Assembly: GCF_002367995.1 (NCBI RefSeq) | Contig: NZ_AP018207.1 | Coordinates: 8,285,366 to 8,349,365 of the forward strand | Source: Calothrix brevissima NIES-22 | Lineage (GTDB): Bacteria > Cyanobacteriota > Cyanobacteriia > Cyanobacteriales > Nostocaceae | Direction: 5' to 3' | DNA length: 64,000 nucleotides | Shown: piece after piece, positions 21,701 to 30,000 of the stretch | Numbering within the stretch: the stretch's first letter is position 1 | Layout: every line of letters begins with the position of its first letter | The notes under the pieces: generated by a model | Databases searched by the model: none | The model's input: the letters and a program-made list of their open reading frames with translations, nothing else | What the model was told of the DNA's origin: nothing | Translations under genes and position numbers: made by a program

Positions 21701-24016
21701 GCTTATGGCCCTACAGAAGGTAGTGTTTGTGCTACTGTTGCACAATGCAATGCCAGCGATCGCAAACCACCCATTGGTCGTCCGATACCTAACACCCAAG
21801 TTTATATCTTAGATAGTTACTTGCAGCCTGTGCCTGTGGGTGTTCCCGGGGAGTTGCACATTGGAGGTGCTGGTTTAGCCCAAGGTTACCTCAATCGTCC
21901 ACAGTTAACTAATGAAAAATTTATCGCCAATCCTTTTAGCCAACAAGTGGGGGCGCGTCTTTACAAAACTGGAGACTTGGCACGTTATTTACCAGATGGC
22001 AATATCGAGTATTTGGGACGCATTGACCATCAGGTGAAGCTACGGGGTTTCCGGATTGAGTTGGGTGAGGTGGAGAATGTCATCAGCCAGCATCCCACAG
22101 TTTTGCAGGTAACAGCGATCGTGCGTGAAGATGTTCCTGGGGAGCAACGCTTAGTTGCTTATGTTGTACTCCAGCCAGAATCAGCTGCTACTGTGAACGA
22201 ACTGCGGCAATTCCTCAAACAAAAGTTACCTGATTATATGGTGCCTACGGCTTTTGTGTTCTTGGATACTCTACCTCTGACTCCCAATGGGAAAGTAGAC
22301 CGCCGCGTTCTACCAGCACCTGATTTCAGCCGTTTATCAGATGTTAATTTTGTTGCCCCTACTACATCGAATGAACAGACACTAGCTAAAATTTGGGCAG
22401 ATGTTTTGAGAGTGGAAAAAGTTGGTATTCACGATAACTTCTTTGACCTTGGTGGTGATTCCATCCTCAGTCTGCAAATTATTGCTAGAGCTAGACAAGC
22501 AGGATTGCAACTGAGTCCTAAACAATTGTTTGCACATCAAACTATTGCTGAGTTAGTAACTGTGGTAGGTACAACGAAGAAAATTCAGGCGGAACAAGGT
22601 TTAGTAACTGGAGCATTACCGTTAACACCTATTCAGCATTGGTTCTTTGAACAAAATCTCTCAGCACCACACCACTTTAACCAGTCGATTATGTTATCTG
22701 TTCCGGCTGATGTCCAGCCAGAACTGTTGGCACAAGTGTTGGAACAATTATTCAAACATCATGATGCTTTGCGCTTGCGGTTTAAACTGGATGGCACAAA
22801 CTGGCAGCAAGTTAACGCTGAACTAGAGGAGACAATACCTTTTACTGTGGTTGATTTATCAACAATTCCTACCTTGGAGCAACCAGCAGCTTTAGAAAAT
22901 GCGAGTAACGAACTTCAAGCGAGTTTGAATCTATCTACCGGGCCACTCATGCGAGTAGCACTATTTAAATTAGCTCACAACCAACCTCATCGCTTGCTGG
23001 TGATTTTACATCACTTAGTAATAGATGGTGTTTCCTGGCGGATTTTGTTAGAGGATTTGTTTAATGCTTATCAACAGTTAAGTCAGGGTGAGGTGATTCA
23101 GCTACCACCAAAAACATCTTCTTTTAAAGATTGGGCACATCAGTTAGCTGAATATGGGCGATCGCTTGCGGTGACTTCCGAGTTAAACTATTGGTTGGAG
23201 TCTGGTTCTAATTTCACTCCTTTGCCCATAGATTATCCTCTAGAACAAGATGCCAATAATGTAGCTGCAACTGCTCAGATATCAAGGTCTTTGAGCTTAG
23301 AAGAGACTAGTGCTCTACTACAAGAAGTACCTACTGCTTACAACACCCAAATTAATGATGTACTGCTAACCGCTTTAGTTCAGTCCTTTGAAAAGTGGAC
23401 TGGTTTTAATTCTGTGTTAGTTGATATTGAAGGACATGGACGAGAAGAATTATTTGATAATTTAGACTTGTCGCGTACTGTAGGTTGGTTTACAAGTTTG
23501 TTCCCTGTCCGCTTGCAACTGGAACAGACAAATAATCCAGGAAATATGTTGAAGTCGGTGAAAGAGCAACTCCGCCTCATACCAAATCATGGTATTGGTT
23601 ATGGTATCTGGCGATATTTGAGCCAAAATACAGAGCAACTTCAAGCTTTAGCATCAGCACAAGTGAGTTTCAATTATTTAGGACAACTCGATCGAGAATT
23701 TTCCGCAGCAGATAGTTGGCAAATTGCGATCGCATCAGGAGGGGCAGAACATAACTCTAGCGAAAATCGCAGCTATTTATTGGATATTAATGCCTCAGTC
23801 ATGAATCAAAAGCTGCAAATCAATTGGATTTATAGCCAGAAGATTCATCAACAAAATACGATTGAGCGCTTGGCTGATTGGTTTATAGATGCTTTGCAAA
23901 CTCTCATACAGCATTGTCTGTCAACAGATGCAGGAGGCTATACATCTTCAGATTTTCCCGAAGTGAACTTGAATCAACAAGAAATTGACGATCTTGAACA
24001 TATGTTTGTCTTGTAA
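8057..24016 (+). CDS. Hybrid FAAL-PKS-NRPS lipopeptide starter synthetase
   Basis: 5319-aa cytoplasmic megasynthase that begins the lipopeptide. Domain order with approximate residues: fatty acyl-AMP ligase 1-566, luciferase-like monooxygenase 597-940, ACP 971-1048 (Ser1009), KS 1109-1531 (Cys1278, His1413, His1453), AT 1645-1950 (Ser1741, HAFH at 1845), ACP (Ser2100), PLP aminotransferase 2272-2700 (Lys2540), C1 2733-3188, A1 3198-3708, PCP1 (Ser3748), C2 3803-4245, A2 4258-4758, PCP2 (Ser4802), E2 4849-5300. All listed catalytic residues are present. The layout parallels mycosubtilin/iturin starters and cyanobacterial beta-amino fatty acid lipopeptides (puwainaphycin, laxaphycin, anabaenolysin), but here FAAL, monooxygenase, PKS, aminotransferase and two NRPS modules are fused in one chain. 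The ATG has TAGGAA 7 nt upstream. The C-terminal tail LNQQEIDDLEHMF looks like a COM-type donor helix for the next protein. Confidence 0.95.
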   Translation: MNAINCKNLVDLLSYRSLSQPNIVAYTFLVDGDREEVKLTYQELDQKARAIAAELQHQKAAPGERALLLYPSGLEFIVAFFGCLYAGVVAVPVYPPRRNQRMTRLQVIVKDSEARFALTTASVLTNIEQGFSQEPELARLQCIATDKIVDCEAVNWQKPTLEADTLAFLQYTSGSTGTPKGVMVSHGNLLHNQSMIQAAMGHTEKTIFVGWLPLFHDMGLIGNVLQPLYLGIPCILMSPVDFIKKPFLWLQAISRYKATTSGGPNFAYDLCIDKITPEQRATLDLSSWDVAFNGAEPIRSQTLERFTQTFAPCGFRQEAFYPCYGMAETTLLVSGGLKTEPPAIHWFDGTALENNLVVAATVKQQGSRALVGCGRIWLDEEIAIADPQTLKRCPDNQVGEIWVHGGSVAQGYWQRPEQTQQTFQAYLQDASPNSSKPYLRTGDLGFIQNGELFVTGRLKDVIIIRGRNHYPQDIELTVEQSHQALKPGAGAAFSLEIDGQEQLVIVQEVERTHLRNLDADAVVEAIQTAVSQFHELQVHAVLLLKTGTIPKTSSGKIQRHACRAGFLAGTLNAVNTINTADKEINPQPQRQEVSKKMQFSLLYFSSNEAEFTDEKYKLFLEGAKFGDRNGFTAVWTPERHFHAFGGLYPNPSVVSAALTSLTKHIRLRAGSVVLPLHDPIRVVEEWSVVDNLSHGRVDLAFARGWNPNDFVLSPDAYADSKEIMFSGIQTIQKLWRGEKISLLNGVGKQTEVKVYPLPMQRELSIWITCTGGKERFIEAGASGYNILTALLFQPVEELAEKILLYREARKQHGHDPDSGQVTLMLHTFIGEDIKEVRNQVRSPFIEYIKSSVNLWRQGSEDLDKLNETEKENLLAYAFERYFHTSALFGTPSTCLEMVRRLQGIGVDEIACLIDFGIDGNTVLASLNSLNKLKELVNGVEVISQQITESPLEQGIQQEVEGRRDKAQVPQDSLLQWLSEVIIQEIAKSLGKQPSQIDLDRSFYSFGIDSLKAVEIMETLGEKFGFSISPTLLFEYPTPTELALYLIQGYKTQLEKYLLGNWEAAKSWAKNAERRQHSVPSLTLESSDRLSNSSGARVVEAASDRIATSDIAVIGMSGRFPQSPDLESFWQLLSAGKNAIAEVPSLRWNLLDWYDKNPDAPNKTYSRWGGFLDGIDQFDPLFFQISPREAELMDPQQRLFLEVAWEALEDAGYSPESFAQTQVGVFVGCSNNGYYQRIAPALNSSDYSAGIGNQNAIIANRVSFLLNLRGPSVLVDTMCSSSLVALHMACRSLHQGECTTALAGGVNILLSPEYYVAMSRMKMHSPNGRCATFDRQADGIVLGEGAGALLLKPLSQALKDGDRIYAVIKGSAVNHDGRTNGITAPNPRSHAEVICQALDAAGISADTISYIEAHGTGTSLGDPIEIEGLTKAFRKYTDRQQFCKIGSVKTNIGHLECAAGIAQVIKVILAMQHRQIPPSLHFQQPNPLIPFAQTPFEVNTKLCPWESTGLRRAGISSFGIGGTNAHIVIEEAPLAIQNSKYPTGKQAYKIQNEDAMERQEHLLTLSAKTEKALVELISRYETHLAANPDLDLGDICFTANTGRSHLQHRASAIASSISDLHQKLVKFRTQQEVKSLKIGQIQETTQPKIAFLFTGQGSQYVDMGRHLYETQPTFRKIIDHCHEILLPYLPEPLLKVLYPQPGQISLLDQTIYAQPALFSLEYALVQLWKSWGVEPSVVMGHSLGEYVAACVAGVFSLEDGLKLIAERARLMQSLPPTGEMVAVFASEAAIRAITEINFALTKPAVGIAAYNSPQNTVISGHKSVIQQICAYLEAAGIQTTKLNTSHAFHSPLMQPILAEFRQIAATVTYHSPQIDIISNVTGEQLLAATINPDYWCNHLISSVQFAQGLQGLHTAGYEIFVEIGPKPTLSGIGSKWLGSQGIWLPSLNQKRGDWQQILESLAELYVRGVQVQWSGFDRDYSRRRVPLPTYPFQRKSYWIDAPVSTKNQQFDPTISAPSKALQPQLIATNGNGKQITTPQLNAINGNQVGTQVSIATKVTQPQINRLDTIVAQFHSRIVNLLKAEPSEVNIHAPFLEFGADSLMLIDAINYIDSTYGIKITINQLFAELTTIYAVAAYIDGNLPPEPPQPILVDSQSSPPVIVESNGQSHNQQPTSAREARVTVAQTAVERVMLQQLQVMSQVMSEQLDVLRATGLPTENVFSSTNGNSHPASPAPVVPVAVPQNQVGQKTSPVTTPHPTEINPLQQQYLKTLIANYTQKTQTSKQRAQSDRAFLADSRAVAGFRPSTKEMVYPIIGERAQGARCWDIDGNEYVDITMGFGVLLFGHAAPFITQAVEEHLHQGIQIGPQANYAGEVATLISELTGMERVSFCNSGTEAVMTALRLARTKTGRTQIAIFKGAYHGHFDGILAKESSDGLSTTPIAPGITANAVADVLVLDYGEPKSLEILQAHANQLAAVLVEPVQGRRPDLQPREFLQQLRQITATAGIALIFDEVLLGFRIHLGGAQAWFGIEADIATYGKIVGGGIPIGVVAGKASYMNGIDGGLWNYGDASYPQAEKTFFAGTFNKNHLGMAVARAVLQYLKSQGTKLQEQLNQRTSYLATTLNTYFEQQEVPIRIVYFGSLFRFAFSGNFDLLFYHLLSHGVYIWEGRNCFLSTAHTDEDIEYVIQAVKQSIEEMRAAGFIPARKLSVSSNGNGTAKTTAIAPKLEAPPLIVIPREGKLPLSLAQQRLWFLDQLEPNSPFYNLPTAVRLQGQLNVTVLEQSFREIIHRHEALRSNFITLDGQPHQVIHPDLDWQISVVDLQNLPINERETEAQKIAIAAAQQSFNLETEPLVRANLLVLSPTEYILQLTMHHIVSDGWSMNILIEEFTALYTAFTQSQPSPLAPLPIQYVDFAVWQRQWLQGAILQSQLAYWKQQLKGAATILSLPTDRPRPTMQTVRGAHQSFTISVELTDALKALSKKVGVTLFMTMLAAFDILLYRYTGQTDILVGSPNASRNRPEIQGLIGYFLNILLLRADMSGNPSLREFLQQVRTTALGAYAHQDVPVEELIEALQPVRDLSYTPLFQVMFILDSAIPISKMQLPGLTWSRMTIENYTSKLDLTLTLENTAQGLVGEWEYNTDLFDSTTITRMAEHYRNLLQGMVANPEQRIGELPLLSTREHQQLLFEWNKTQKEYSQTCIHQLFALQVERTPNAIAVVFGNQQLTYQELNNRANQLAQYLHELGVKQNTLIGICIERSLDIFVSILGILKAGGAYVPLDPDYPQERLDYMFRDSQISILLTTKKLVTQIPEHNLQVVYLDADWDVIATKSQQNFISEVQAENLAYVIYTSGSTGKPKGVMVPHRSLVNAYFGWEEAYELRTKTTSHLQMASFSFDVFTGDLVRALCSGAKLVVCPREWLLAPELLYKLMREQKVDCAEFVPAVMRNLTAYLEKTGQNLDFMRVLIVGSDSWYVKEYEEWQRFCGLETRLINSYGVSEATIDSCYFETSNINLAGEALVPIGRPFANVQIYILDSYLQPVPIGVSGELHIGGAGLADGYLNRPVWTLERFIANPFDNARLYKTGDLARFLPDGNIEFLGRIDNQVKIRGFRIELAEIESVLRQHPTVSQAVAIAREDIPGQRRLVAYIVAHLDAAPVISDLRRFLKEKLPEYMVPTAFMLVEAIPLTPNGKINYRELPPPEISRSLLEANLTAPRNPVEEMLVQIWAEVLGIKQLGIHDNFFELGGHSLIATQLISRVRATLKVELPLRTIFEATTVADFAEHIAVQQNLPHLNAPPLQSVARDEHLPLSFAQQRLWFLDQFESNSSFYNLAGSAHLQGDLNVPALEKSLNEIIHRHEVLRTNFVTQADGQAVQIIHPSAVFSMPVMDLQHLPVNEQEIEIQRLVIAQAQQPFDLANQLLIRAKLLMLSPTEHILLFCMHHIISDGWSMGVFLQETAAIYGAFCQGQPIPLPELAIQYVDFAVWQRQWLQGDVKDVQLAYWQKQLAGAPALLELPTDQPRPAVQTFQGAHHSFSLSGELTAAINLLSRQESVTPFMTLLAAFNTLLYRYTGQADILVGSPIANRNHSEVEGLIGFFVNTLVFRTDISGNPTFRELLERVKEVSLGAYAHQDLPFELLVEALQPERNLSHTPLFQVAFVLQNAPMPEIELPGLTLSSFIPDNKTAKFDLILILENTATGLLGIWEYNTDLFAASTIERMTGHLQTLLAGIVAQPEQRISELPLLTATEQYQLLEQWNATHKLYAQDRCIHQLFEMQVERTPDAVALVFENHQLTYQQLNVQANQFAHYLTTLGVGVDVLVGLCVERSLEMLVGLLGILKAGGAYVPLDPDYPPQRISQMLSDSGVSLLVTQQRSLFKLPEHGVQVVCIDRAWQQIAQHSSENLHNQVTAASLANVIYTSGSTGKPKGVMVKHSGLCNLAQAQIDLFDLNSSSRILQFASLSFDASIWEIVMAWGCGGTLYLGTKDALLPTAGLIELLQEYGITHITLPPSALAVLPAAELPTLQKMIVAGEACAPDLIEKWSVGRSFFNAYGPTEGSVCATVAQCNASDRKPPIGRPIPNTQVYILDSYLQPVPVGVPGELHIGGAGLAQGYLNRPQLTNEKFIANPFSQQVGARLYKTGDLARYLPDGNIEYLGRIDHQVKLRGFRIELGEVENVISQHPTVLQVTAIVREDVPGEQRLVAYVVLQPESAATVNELRQFLKQKLPDYMVPTAFVFLDTLPLTPNGKVDRRVLPAPDFSRLSDVNFVAPTTSNEQTLAKIWADVLRVEKVGIHDNFFDLGGDSILSLQIIARARQAGLQLSPKQLFAHQTIAELVTVVGTTKKIQAEQGLVTGALPLTPIQHWFFEQNLSAPHHFNQSIMLSVPADVQPELLAQVLEQLFKHHDALRLRFKLDGTNWQQVNAELEETIPFTVVDLSTIPTLEQPAALENASNELQASLNLSTGPLMRVALFKLAHNQPHRLLVILHHLVIDGVSWRILLEDLFNAYQQLSQGEVIQLPPKTSSFKDWAHQLAEYGRSLAVTSELNYWLESGSNFTPLPIDYPLEQDANNVAATAQISRSLSLEETSALLQEVPTAYNTQINDVLLTALVQSFEKWTGFNSVLVDIEGHGREELFDNLDLSRTVGWFTSLFPVRLQLEQTNNPGNMLKSVKEQLRLIPNHGIGYGIWRYLSQNTEQLQALASAQVSFNYLGQLDREFSAADSWQIAIASGGAEHNSSENRSYLLDINASVMNQKLQINWIYSQKIHQQNTIERLADWFIDALQTLIQHCLSTDAGGYTSSDFPEVNLNQQEIDDLEHMFVL
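9845..10876 (+). other. Domain: luciferase-like (MupA/Atu3671-type) monooxygenase
   Basis: FMN-dependent oxygenase of the type embedded in NRPS/PKS proteins. MQFSLLYFSSNEAEF opens the domain, followed by GFTAVWTPERHFHAFGG, LRAGSVVLPLHDPIRVVEEWSVVDNLS, GRVDLAFARGW, ITCTGG and a C-terminal SLFGTP-like (ALFGTPSTCLEMV) segment. In puwainaphycin-type assembly lines an equivalent domain is proposed to hydroxylate the carbon alpha to the acyl carbonyl. Here it lies between FAAL and the first ACP, so hydroxylation before or after malonate extension are both possible. Confidence 0.85.
10960..14480 (+). other. PKS module of the starter: ACP-KS-AT-ACP
   Basis: ACP1 (GIDSL, Ser1009) receives the fatty acid, KS (CSSS Cys1278; EAHGTG; NIGHLE) and AT (GHSLGEY; HAFH, the malonyl-CoA signature) extend it by two carbons onto ACP2 (GADSL, Ser2100). 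There is no KR, so the product stays a beta-ketoacyl thioester, the substrate for the following aminotransferase. Confidence 0.9.
14870..16160 (+). other. Domain: GSA-type PLP aminotransferase (AMT)
   Basis: Converts the beta-keto thioester to a beta-amino acyl thioester. Contains VSFCNSGTEAVMTALRLAR, YHGHFDG, the Asp in LIFDEVLLGFR and the PLP-binding Lys2540 in TYGKIVGGG. Homologous domains are fused in MycA/ItuA and cyanobacterial counterparts. A Gln/Val-rich, possibly coiled linker (about residues 2180-2215) separates it from ACP2. Confidence 0.9.
16255..19430 (+). other. Module A1: C-A-PCP, Orn-like code DVGEIGSID
   Basis: The LCL-type C domain (LSLAQQRLWFLDQL, HHIVSDG at 2873) condenses the beta-amino acyl donor. 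Adenylation pocket read by alignment to GrsA: D-V-G-E-I-G-S-I-D plus the A10 Lys. This is the code I associate with ornithine in fengycin synthetase; polymyxin Dab domains are close to it. The core reads YGVSEATID instead of the usual YGPTE. PCP is GGHSL and no E follows, so an L-residue is expected. Confidence 0.75.
19465..24010 (+). other. Module A2: C-A-PCP-E, D-Phe
   Basis: LCL-type C (HHIISDG), pocket D-A-W-T-I-A-A-V-C, one conservative change from the GrsA Phe code. PCP is GGDSI (Ser4802). E domain has HHLVIDG (4985), EGHGRE, RTVGWFT and NYLGQ, all intact. Expected product D-Phe, or a related aromatic residue. Confidence 0.8.
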
Positions 24017-24085
24017 GCGCACAAGATTTGGTTTGAGCTTGATGAACAGATGATGGAAATAGACGAATAAAGGATAGGAATAGCA

Positions 24086-27000
24086 ATGGCAACCGTTGAG
24101 AAAAAAAGCAAAGGCAAGAATATTGAATCCATATACCCTCTTTCCCCAATGCAACAGGGTATGCTATTCCATACTCTTTATGCTCCAGAAACGGGGGTCT
24201 ATTTCCAACAGTTGAGCTGCACTCTGCAAGGAAATCTCAATATTGCAGCATTTGAGCAAGCTTGGCAACGAGTGGTAGAACGTCATCCTGCTTTGCGTAC
24301 TGCTTTTGTATGGGAAAACCCTAAGCAATCTTTCCAAGTAGTTTGTAAGTTAGTAAATATTCCTTGGGCGCATCATGATTGGCGATCGCTTTCTCCTAGC
24401 GAACAGCAAGATGCACTCGAAGCTTTCTTACAAGCCGATCGAGATCGAGGTTTTGAACTTAAACAAGTTCCTCTCATGCGTTGTACCTTGATCAAAGTCG
24501 CAGATAATACATATAAATTTATTTGGAGCCATCACCATTTATTGATAGATGGTTGGTCTTTAACCACAATTGTTCAAGAAGTATTTGCTTTTTACGATAC
24601 TTTCAACAAGGGCGAGAATTTACATTTAAAAGCATCTCGTCCTTACGGAGACTACATTAGTTGGCTGAAAAAGCAAGACAATTCCCAGGCGGAATTATAT
24701 TGGCAAGAAACACTAAAAGGGTTTACAGTCCCAACATCCTTAACAGTTGAAATACCTTTAACAAAGCGCCAACAACATTCAAACTACAACACCCAGCAAA
24801 TTAAGATCGCTGAGATAGGACAAATCCAAACATTCGCCAAACAAAACAAACTTACACTTAACAACCTCATTCAAGGAGCATGGGCACTACTACTCTCAAG
24901 ATACAGTGGGGAAACAGATATCGTCTTTGGAGCAACAGTCTCCGGTCGCCCACCAGAGTTGCTAGGAGTAGAATCAATGGTGGGATTATTTATCAACACC
25001 TTGCCAGTGAGAATAACTATCCCAGAAGATATAGAAGTATTATCTTGGCTCAAAGAATTACAAGCGCAACAAGTAGAGTCTGAGCAATACTCATATAGCC
25101 CATTAGTAGAAATTCAAAGTTGGAGTGAAATTCCCAAGGGAATGTCTCTGTTTGAAAGCATTGTAGTGTTTGAAAATTATCCAGTTGAAGCTTCTATCCA
25201 AGAACAGGATAACAACTTAAATATTTCTCATATTCGCTGCATAGAACAAACAAATTATCCTCTAACACTATTAGCTGTTCCCGGTTCGGAATTGTCCATC
25301 AATATCACTTATGACAGTAGCCGCTTTGAAGCTGCTACCATAAACCGGATGTTAGGACATTTACAGACCTTGCTCATAGGTATGATCAATCAGCCACATC
25401 AAAGGCTTTGGAAATTACCTCTACTGACAAAAACTGAGCTTTGGCAACTACTTGAAGAACCTCACAAAACGCCAACTAAACAATTCCCCAATCAATGCAT
25501 CCATGAGTTATTTGAATTGCAAGTAGAGCAGACCCCAGAAGCAATAGCAGTCATATTTGAAAATCAGCAACTAACCTATGAGCAGTTGAATATTAAAGCT
25601 AATCAACTAGCACATTATCTCCGCAGTTTGGGCGTAAGCGCAGATACACTGGTAGGTATTTGTGTAGAACGTTCTTTAGAGATGATCGTTGGTATCTTAG
25701 GAATTTTGAAAGCCGGAGGAGCTTACGTACCCCTTGACCCGAATTATCCCCAAGAACGCCTGAGCTTTACCCTTTCAGATTCCCAAATCAAAATATTATT
25801 AACTCAACAGCAACTACTATCAACTCTTCCCAAAAATCAAACTAAAGTTATATGTATTGATAGTGATTGGGAAACTATAGCCCAACATCATCCACATAAC
25901 CCCCCTATTTTCACCACCTCTGCAAACCTAGCTTATATAATTTATACTTCCGGTTCTACCGGTAAACCTAAAGGAGTATTAATTAATCACGCCAATGTTG
26001 TACGACTATTTACCGCCACAGAAGATTGGTTTCATTTTCATCAACAAGATGTGTGGACAATGTTCCACTCATACGCCTTTGACTTCTCAGTTTGGGAAAT
26101 TTGGGGAGCATTAATCAAAGGTGGGCGGTTAGTAATTGTACCTTACTGGGTAAGTCGTTCTCCTCAAGACTTTTATCAATTACTTAGCACACAACAAGTC
26201 ACAGTCCTTAATCAAACTCCTTCTGCCTTCCGCCAGTTAATTCAAGCGGAAGCGATCGCCAAAACATCAGCCAACTTAGCATTACGATGGGTGATTTTTG
26301 GTGGCGAAGCATTAGAACTGCAAAGCTTAAAACCCTGGTTTGAGCGTCACGGGGACAAAATGCCAAAGTTGGTGAATATGTATGGGATTACAGAAACCAC
26401 CGTCCACGTGACTTATCGTCCCATCACTAACGCAGATTTGACCAGCAATGCTGGAAGTGTGATTGGTTGTCCTATCCCAGATTTACAAGTATATGTCCTA
26501 GATAAAAATAGACAATTACTGCCAATGGGCGTGACGGGGGAAATGTATGTAGGAGGTGCAGGTTTAGCTCGTGGTTATTTCAATCGAGAAGAGTTGACAT
26601 CTAATGTATTTGTGACTCATCCCTTTAGTGACGATCCTAATGCACGATTATACAAAACTGGAGATTTAGCCAGATATCTGGGCAATGGTGAACTGGAATA
26701 TCTGGGACGTATCGACAACCAAGTTAAGGTAAGGGGTTTCCGCATCGAATTGGGGGAAATTGAAGCTGCAATTAGTCAACACCCCTTAATTCAGGCAACT
26801 GTGGTTATAGCCAGAGTAGAGAACAATGGTGATAAACGCTTAGTTGCCTACTTGGTCATTAATCAACAACAAACACTCAGTATCAATGACCTGAGGCAAT
26901 TCCTCTCTTCAAAACTGCCTCAGTATATGATCCCTGCGGCTTTTGTGTTCTTGGACACTTTACCATTGACATCGAACGGCAAAATAGACCGTCGTGCTTT

Positions 27001-30000
27001 ACCTGCACCAGAACCGGTGTGGGAATCAGAAAAAAGCTATGTGGCTCCCCGTACAGCCATTGAAGGAATACTGACTCAAATTTGGACAGAGGTACTGGGT
27101 GTAGAACAGGTAGGTATATATGATAACTTCTTTGAACTTGGTGGCGATTCTATTCTCAGTCTACAAATTATTGCCAGAGCAAATCTTGCTGGAGTTTATT
27201 TAAGTCCCAAGCAGTTGTTTGAGCATCAGGCGATCGCTCAATTAGCAGCAGTGGCAGGTACAATTACACAAATTCAGGCACAACAGGGTTTAGTCACAGG
27301 ACTTGTCGCGCTCACACCGATTCAACATTGGTTTTTTGAGCAAAATCAATTAGAACCCCACCATTACAATCAATCGGTTCTACTATCAGTACCATCATAC
27401 TTAAAGCCAGAACTATTGAAGCGGGTCTTACAGCAATTATTATTACACCACGATGCCCTACGTTTGCAGTTTACAAAATCTGGTGGAAGTTGGCAGCAAG
27501 TAAACGCCGATTTTGAAGAAACAGTGCCGTTGAATGTGGTTGATTTATCCACAATGTCACAAACAGAGCAGTTGAAAGCTTTAGAAGACGCTGGCAATCA
27601 ACTCCAAGCCAGTCTTAACCTATCTACTGGCCCCATCATGGCAGCGGCACTATTTGAATTGGGCAGACAAACTAACCGATTATTATTGACAATACATCAC
27701 CTAGCCGTAGATGGTGTCTCCTGGCGAATATTATTAGATGATTTGCAAGCAGGTTATGAGCAGATTTGTCGTGGTGAGAGAATACAATTACCACCAAAAA
27801 CGACATCATTTCAATATTGGGCGCAAAGGTTGAGTGAGTATGCACAATCAGACATACTCAAAGATGAACTGACTTATTGGCTCAACCAATCCCGAAAGCC
27901 AGTGCTACCGATACCAGTAGATTATATAGATGGGTCGAATATTGTCACATCTGCGCGGGTGGTATCTGTGTCATTGAATACCACACAAACCCAAGCGCTC
28001 TTACAAGAAGTCCCAAGAGCTTACAATACTCAGATTAATGATGTATTACTGACTGCTTTGGCACAGGTTTTAGGTAAATGGATTGGCTCTCAATTAGTAC
28101 TGTTGAATCTGGAAGGGCATGGACGGGAAGATATTTTTAAGGATGTGGATTTATCCCGCACTGTCGGCTGGTTTACAACAATTTTCCCTGTGTTGCTAGA
28201 ACTAGGAGCAACTGATAATTTAGGAAATATTTTAAAGTCAATCAAAGAACAGTTGCGGCAGATTCCCCACAAAGGGATTGGTTATGGTGTACTGCGTTAT
28301 TTGCACCAAGATGCAGAAATTAGACAGCAATTGCAGGCATTTACTCCAGCGCAGATTAGCTTTAACTATCTAGGGCAATTTGATCAAGCTTTAAGTACAA
28401 CTGCTGATTTTCAACTAACTACTGAGTCAGCTGGCGCAGTTCAAAGTTTAAATAATTTTCGCAGTCATTTGTTAGACATTAACGCCATTATTGTTAATGG
28501 TCAAATGCAAATAGATTGGACTTACAGCAGTAATATCCATCAACAATCGACAATTGAAATCCTGGCGAATGAGTTTATCCAGGCATTGCAAGCATTGATA
28601 GCTCATTGTTTATCTCCTGAAGTTGGCGGTTATACTCCTAGTGATTTCCCCTTAGCCAAGCTGACTCAAGCACAACTAGATACGGAACTGGGCAAAATCA
28701 AATATGAAAATCTCGAAGATATTTATCCTCTTTCACCGATGCAACAGGGGATGCTGTTTCATAGTTTGTATGCACCAGAGTCGGGAGTCTATTTTGAGCG
28801 GTTGAGTTGTACATTCCAGGGCAAGCTGGAGGTTGAAAACTTTGAGCAAGCTTGGCAGCAAGTAATTGCCAAATATTCAGTTTTTCGGACTGGGTTTATT
28901 TGGGAAAATCATCATCAGCCTTTGCAAGTAGTGTATCGTCAGGTGAAGCTACCTTTGGTCATTGATGATTGGCAGGGATTGTCGGTAATTGAACAGCAAG
29001 ATAAGTTAAATATTTTCTTAGAATCTGAAGCGCGGCGAGGATTTGAACTCTCACTTGCTCCTTTGATGCGCCTCAGTCTCATCCAATTGGATGCAAATGT
29101 CTATCAATTCATTTGGAGTCACCATCATTTATTACTCGATGGCTGGTCACTCTCTTTGGTTCTTAAAGAGGTTTTTGACTGTTATGAAGCTATCTGTCAA
29201 GGGAGAAATTTCAGACACGAACCCAGTTCAGTTTACAGAAACTACATCGCTTGGTTACAGCAGCAGGATTTAGCACAAGCAAAAGTTTTCTGGCAGCAAA
29301 AACTCCAAGGTTTTTCTGCTCCGACTTTGCTCACCGTAGATAAACCATTAACAGACCGGCAGCAAGAATCTAACTACAGCAGACAACAAATCTATTTACC
29401 ACAGTCACTAACAGCCATTTTGCAAGCTTTCGCCAGACAGCATCAATTAACGCTCAACAACCTAGTGCAAGGAGCATGGGCACTGTTGCTTTCCCGTTAC
29501 AGTGGGGAAGAGGATGTAGTTTTTGGTGCTACTGTTTCCGGTCGTCCACCAGAACTGATTGGGGTGGAATCGATAGTAGGACTGTTCATCAATACTTTAC
29601 CAGTACGGGTACTTGTTCCCAGTAAAGGAGAACTGTTACCTTGGCTCAAGGAATTACAAGCACAGCATTTAGAATGCGAACAATATTCCTACACTCCACT
29701 GGTAGAAATTCAGGGTTGGAGTGAAATTCCCCGGGGTATGCCTCTGTTTGAGAGCATAGTTGTGTTTGAGAACTATCCTGTTGATGCTGCTGTGCAACAA
29801 CACAATGGCAACTTGCAAATTTCTGATATTCGTGGCAGCGAACAAACTAATTATCCTCTAACAGTATCAGTAGTACCCGGTTCTCAGTTATCGCTGAACA
29901 TTAGTTACGATACTAGTCGCTTTGAAAGTGCAACAATTACAAGGATGCTGGGGCATTTGCAAACCTTGCTCGAAGGAATTGCCACCAAACCAGAGCAACA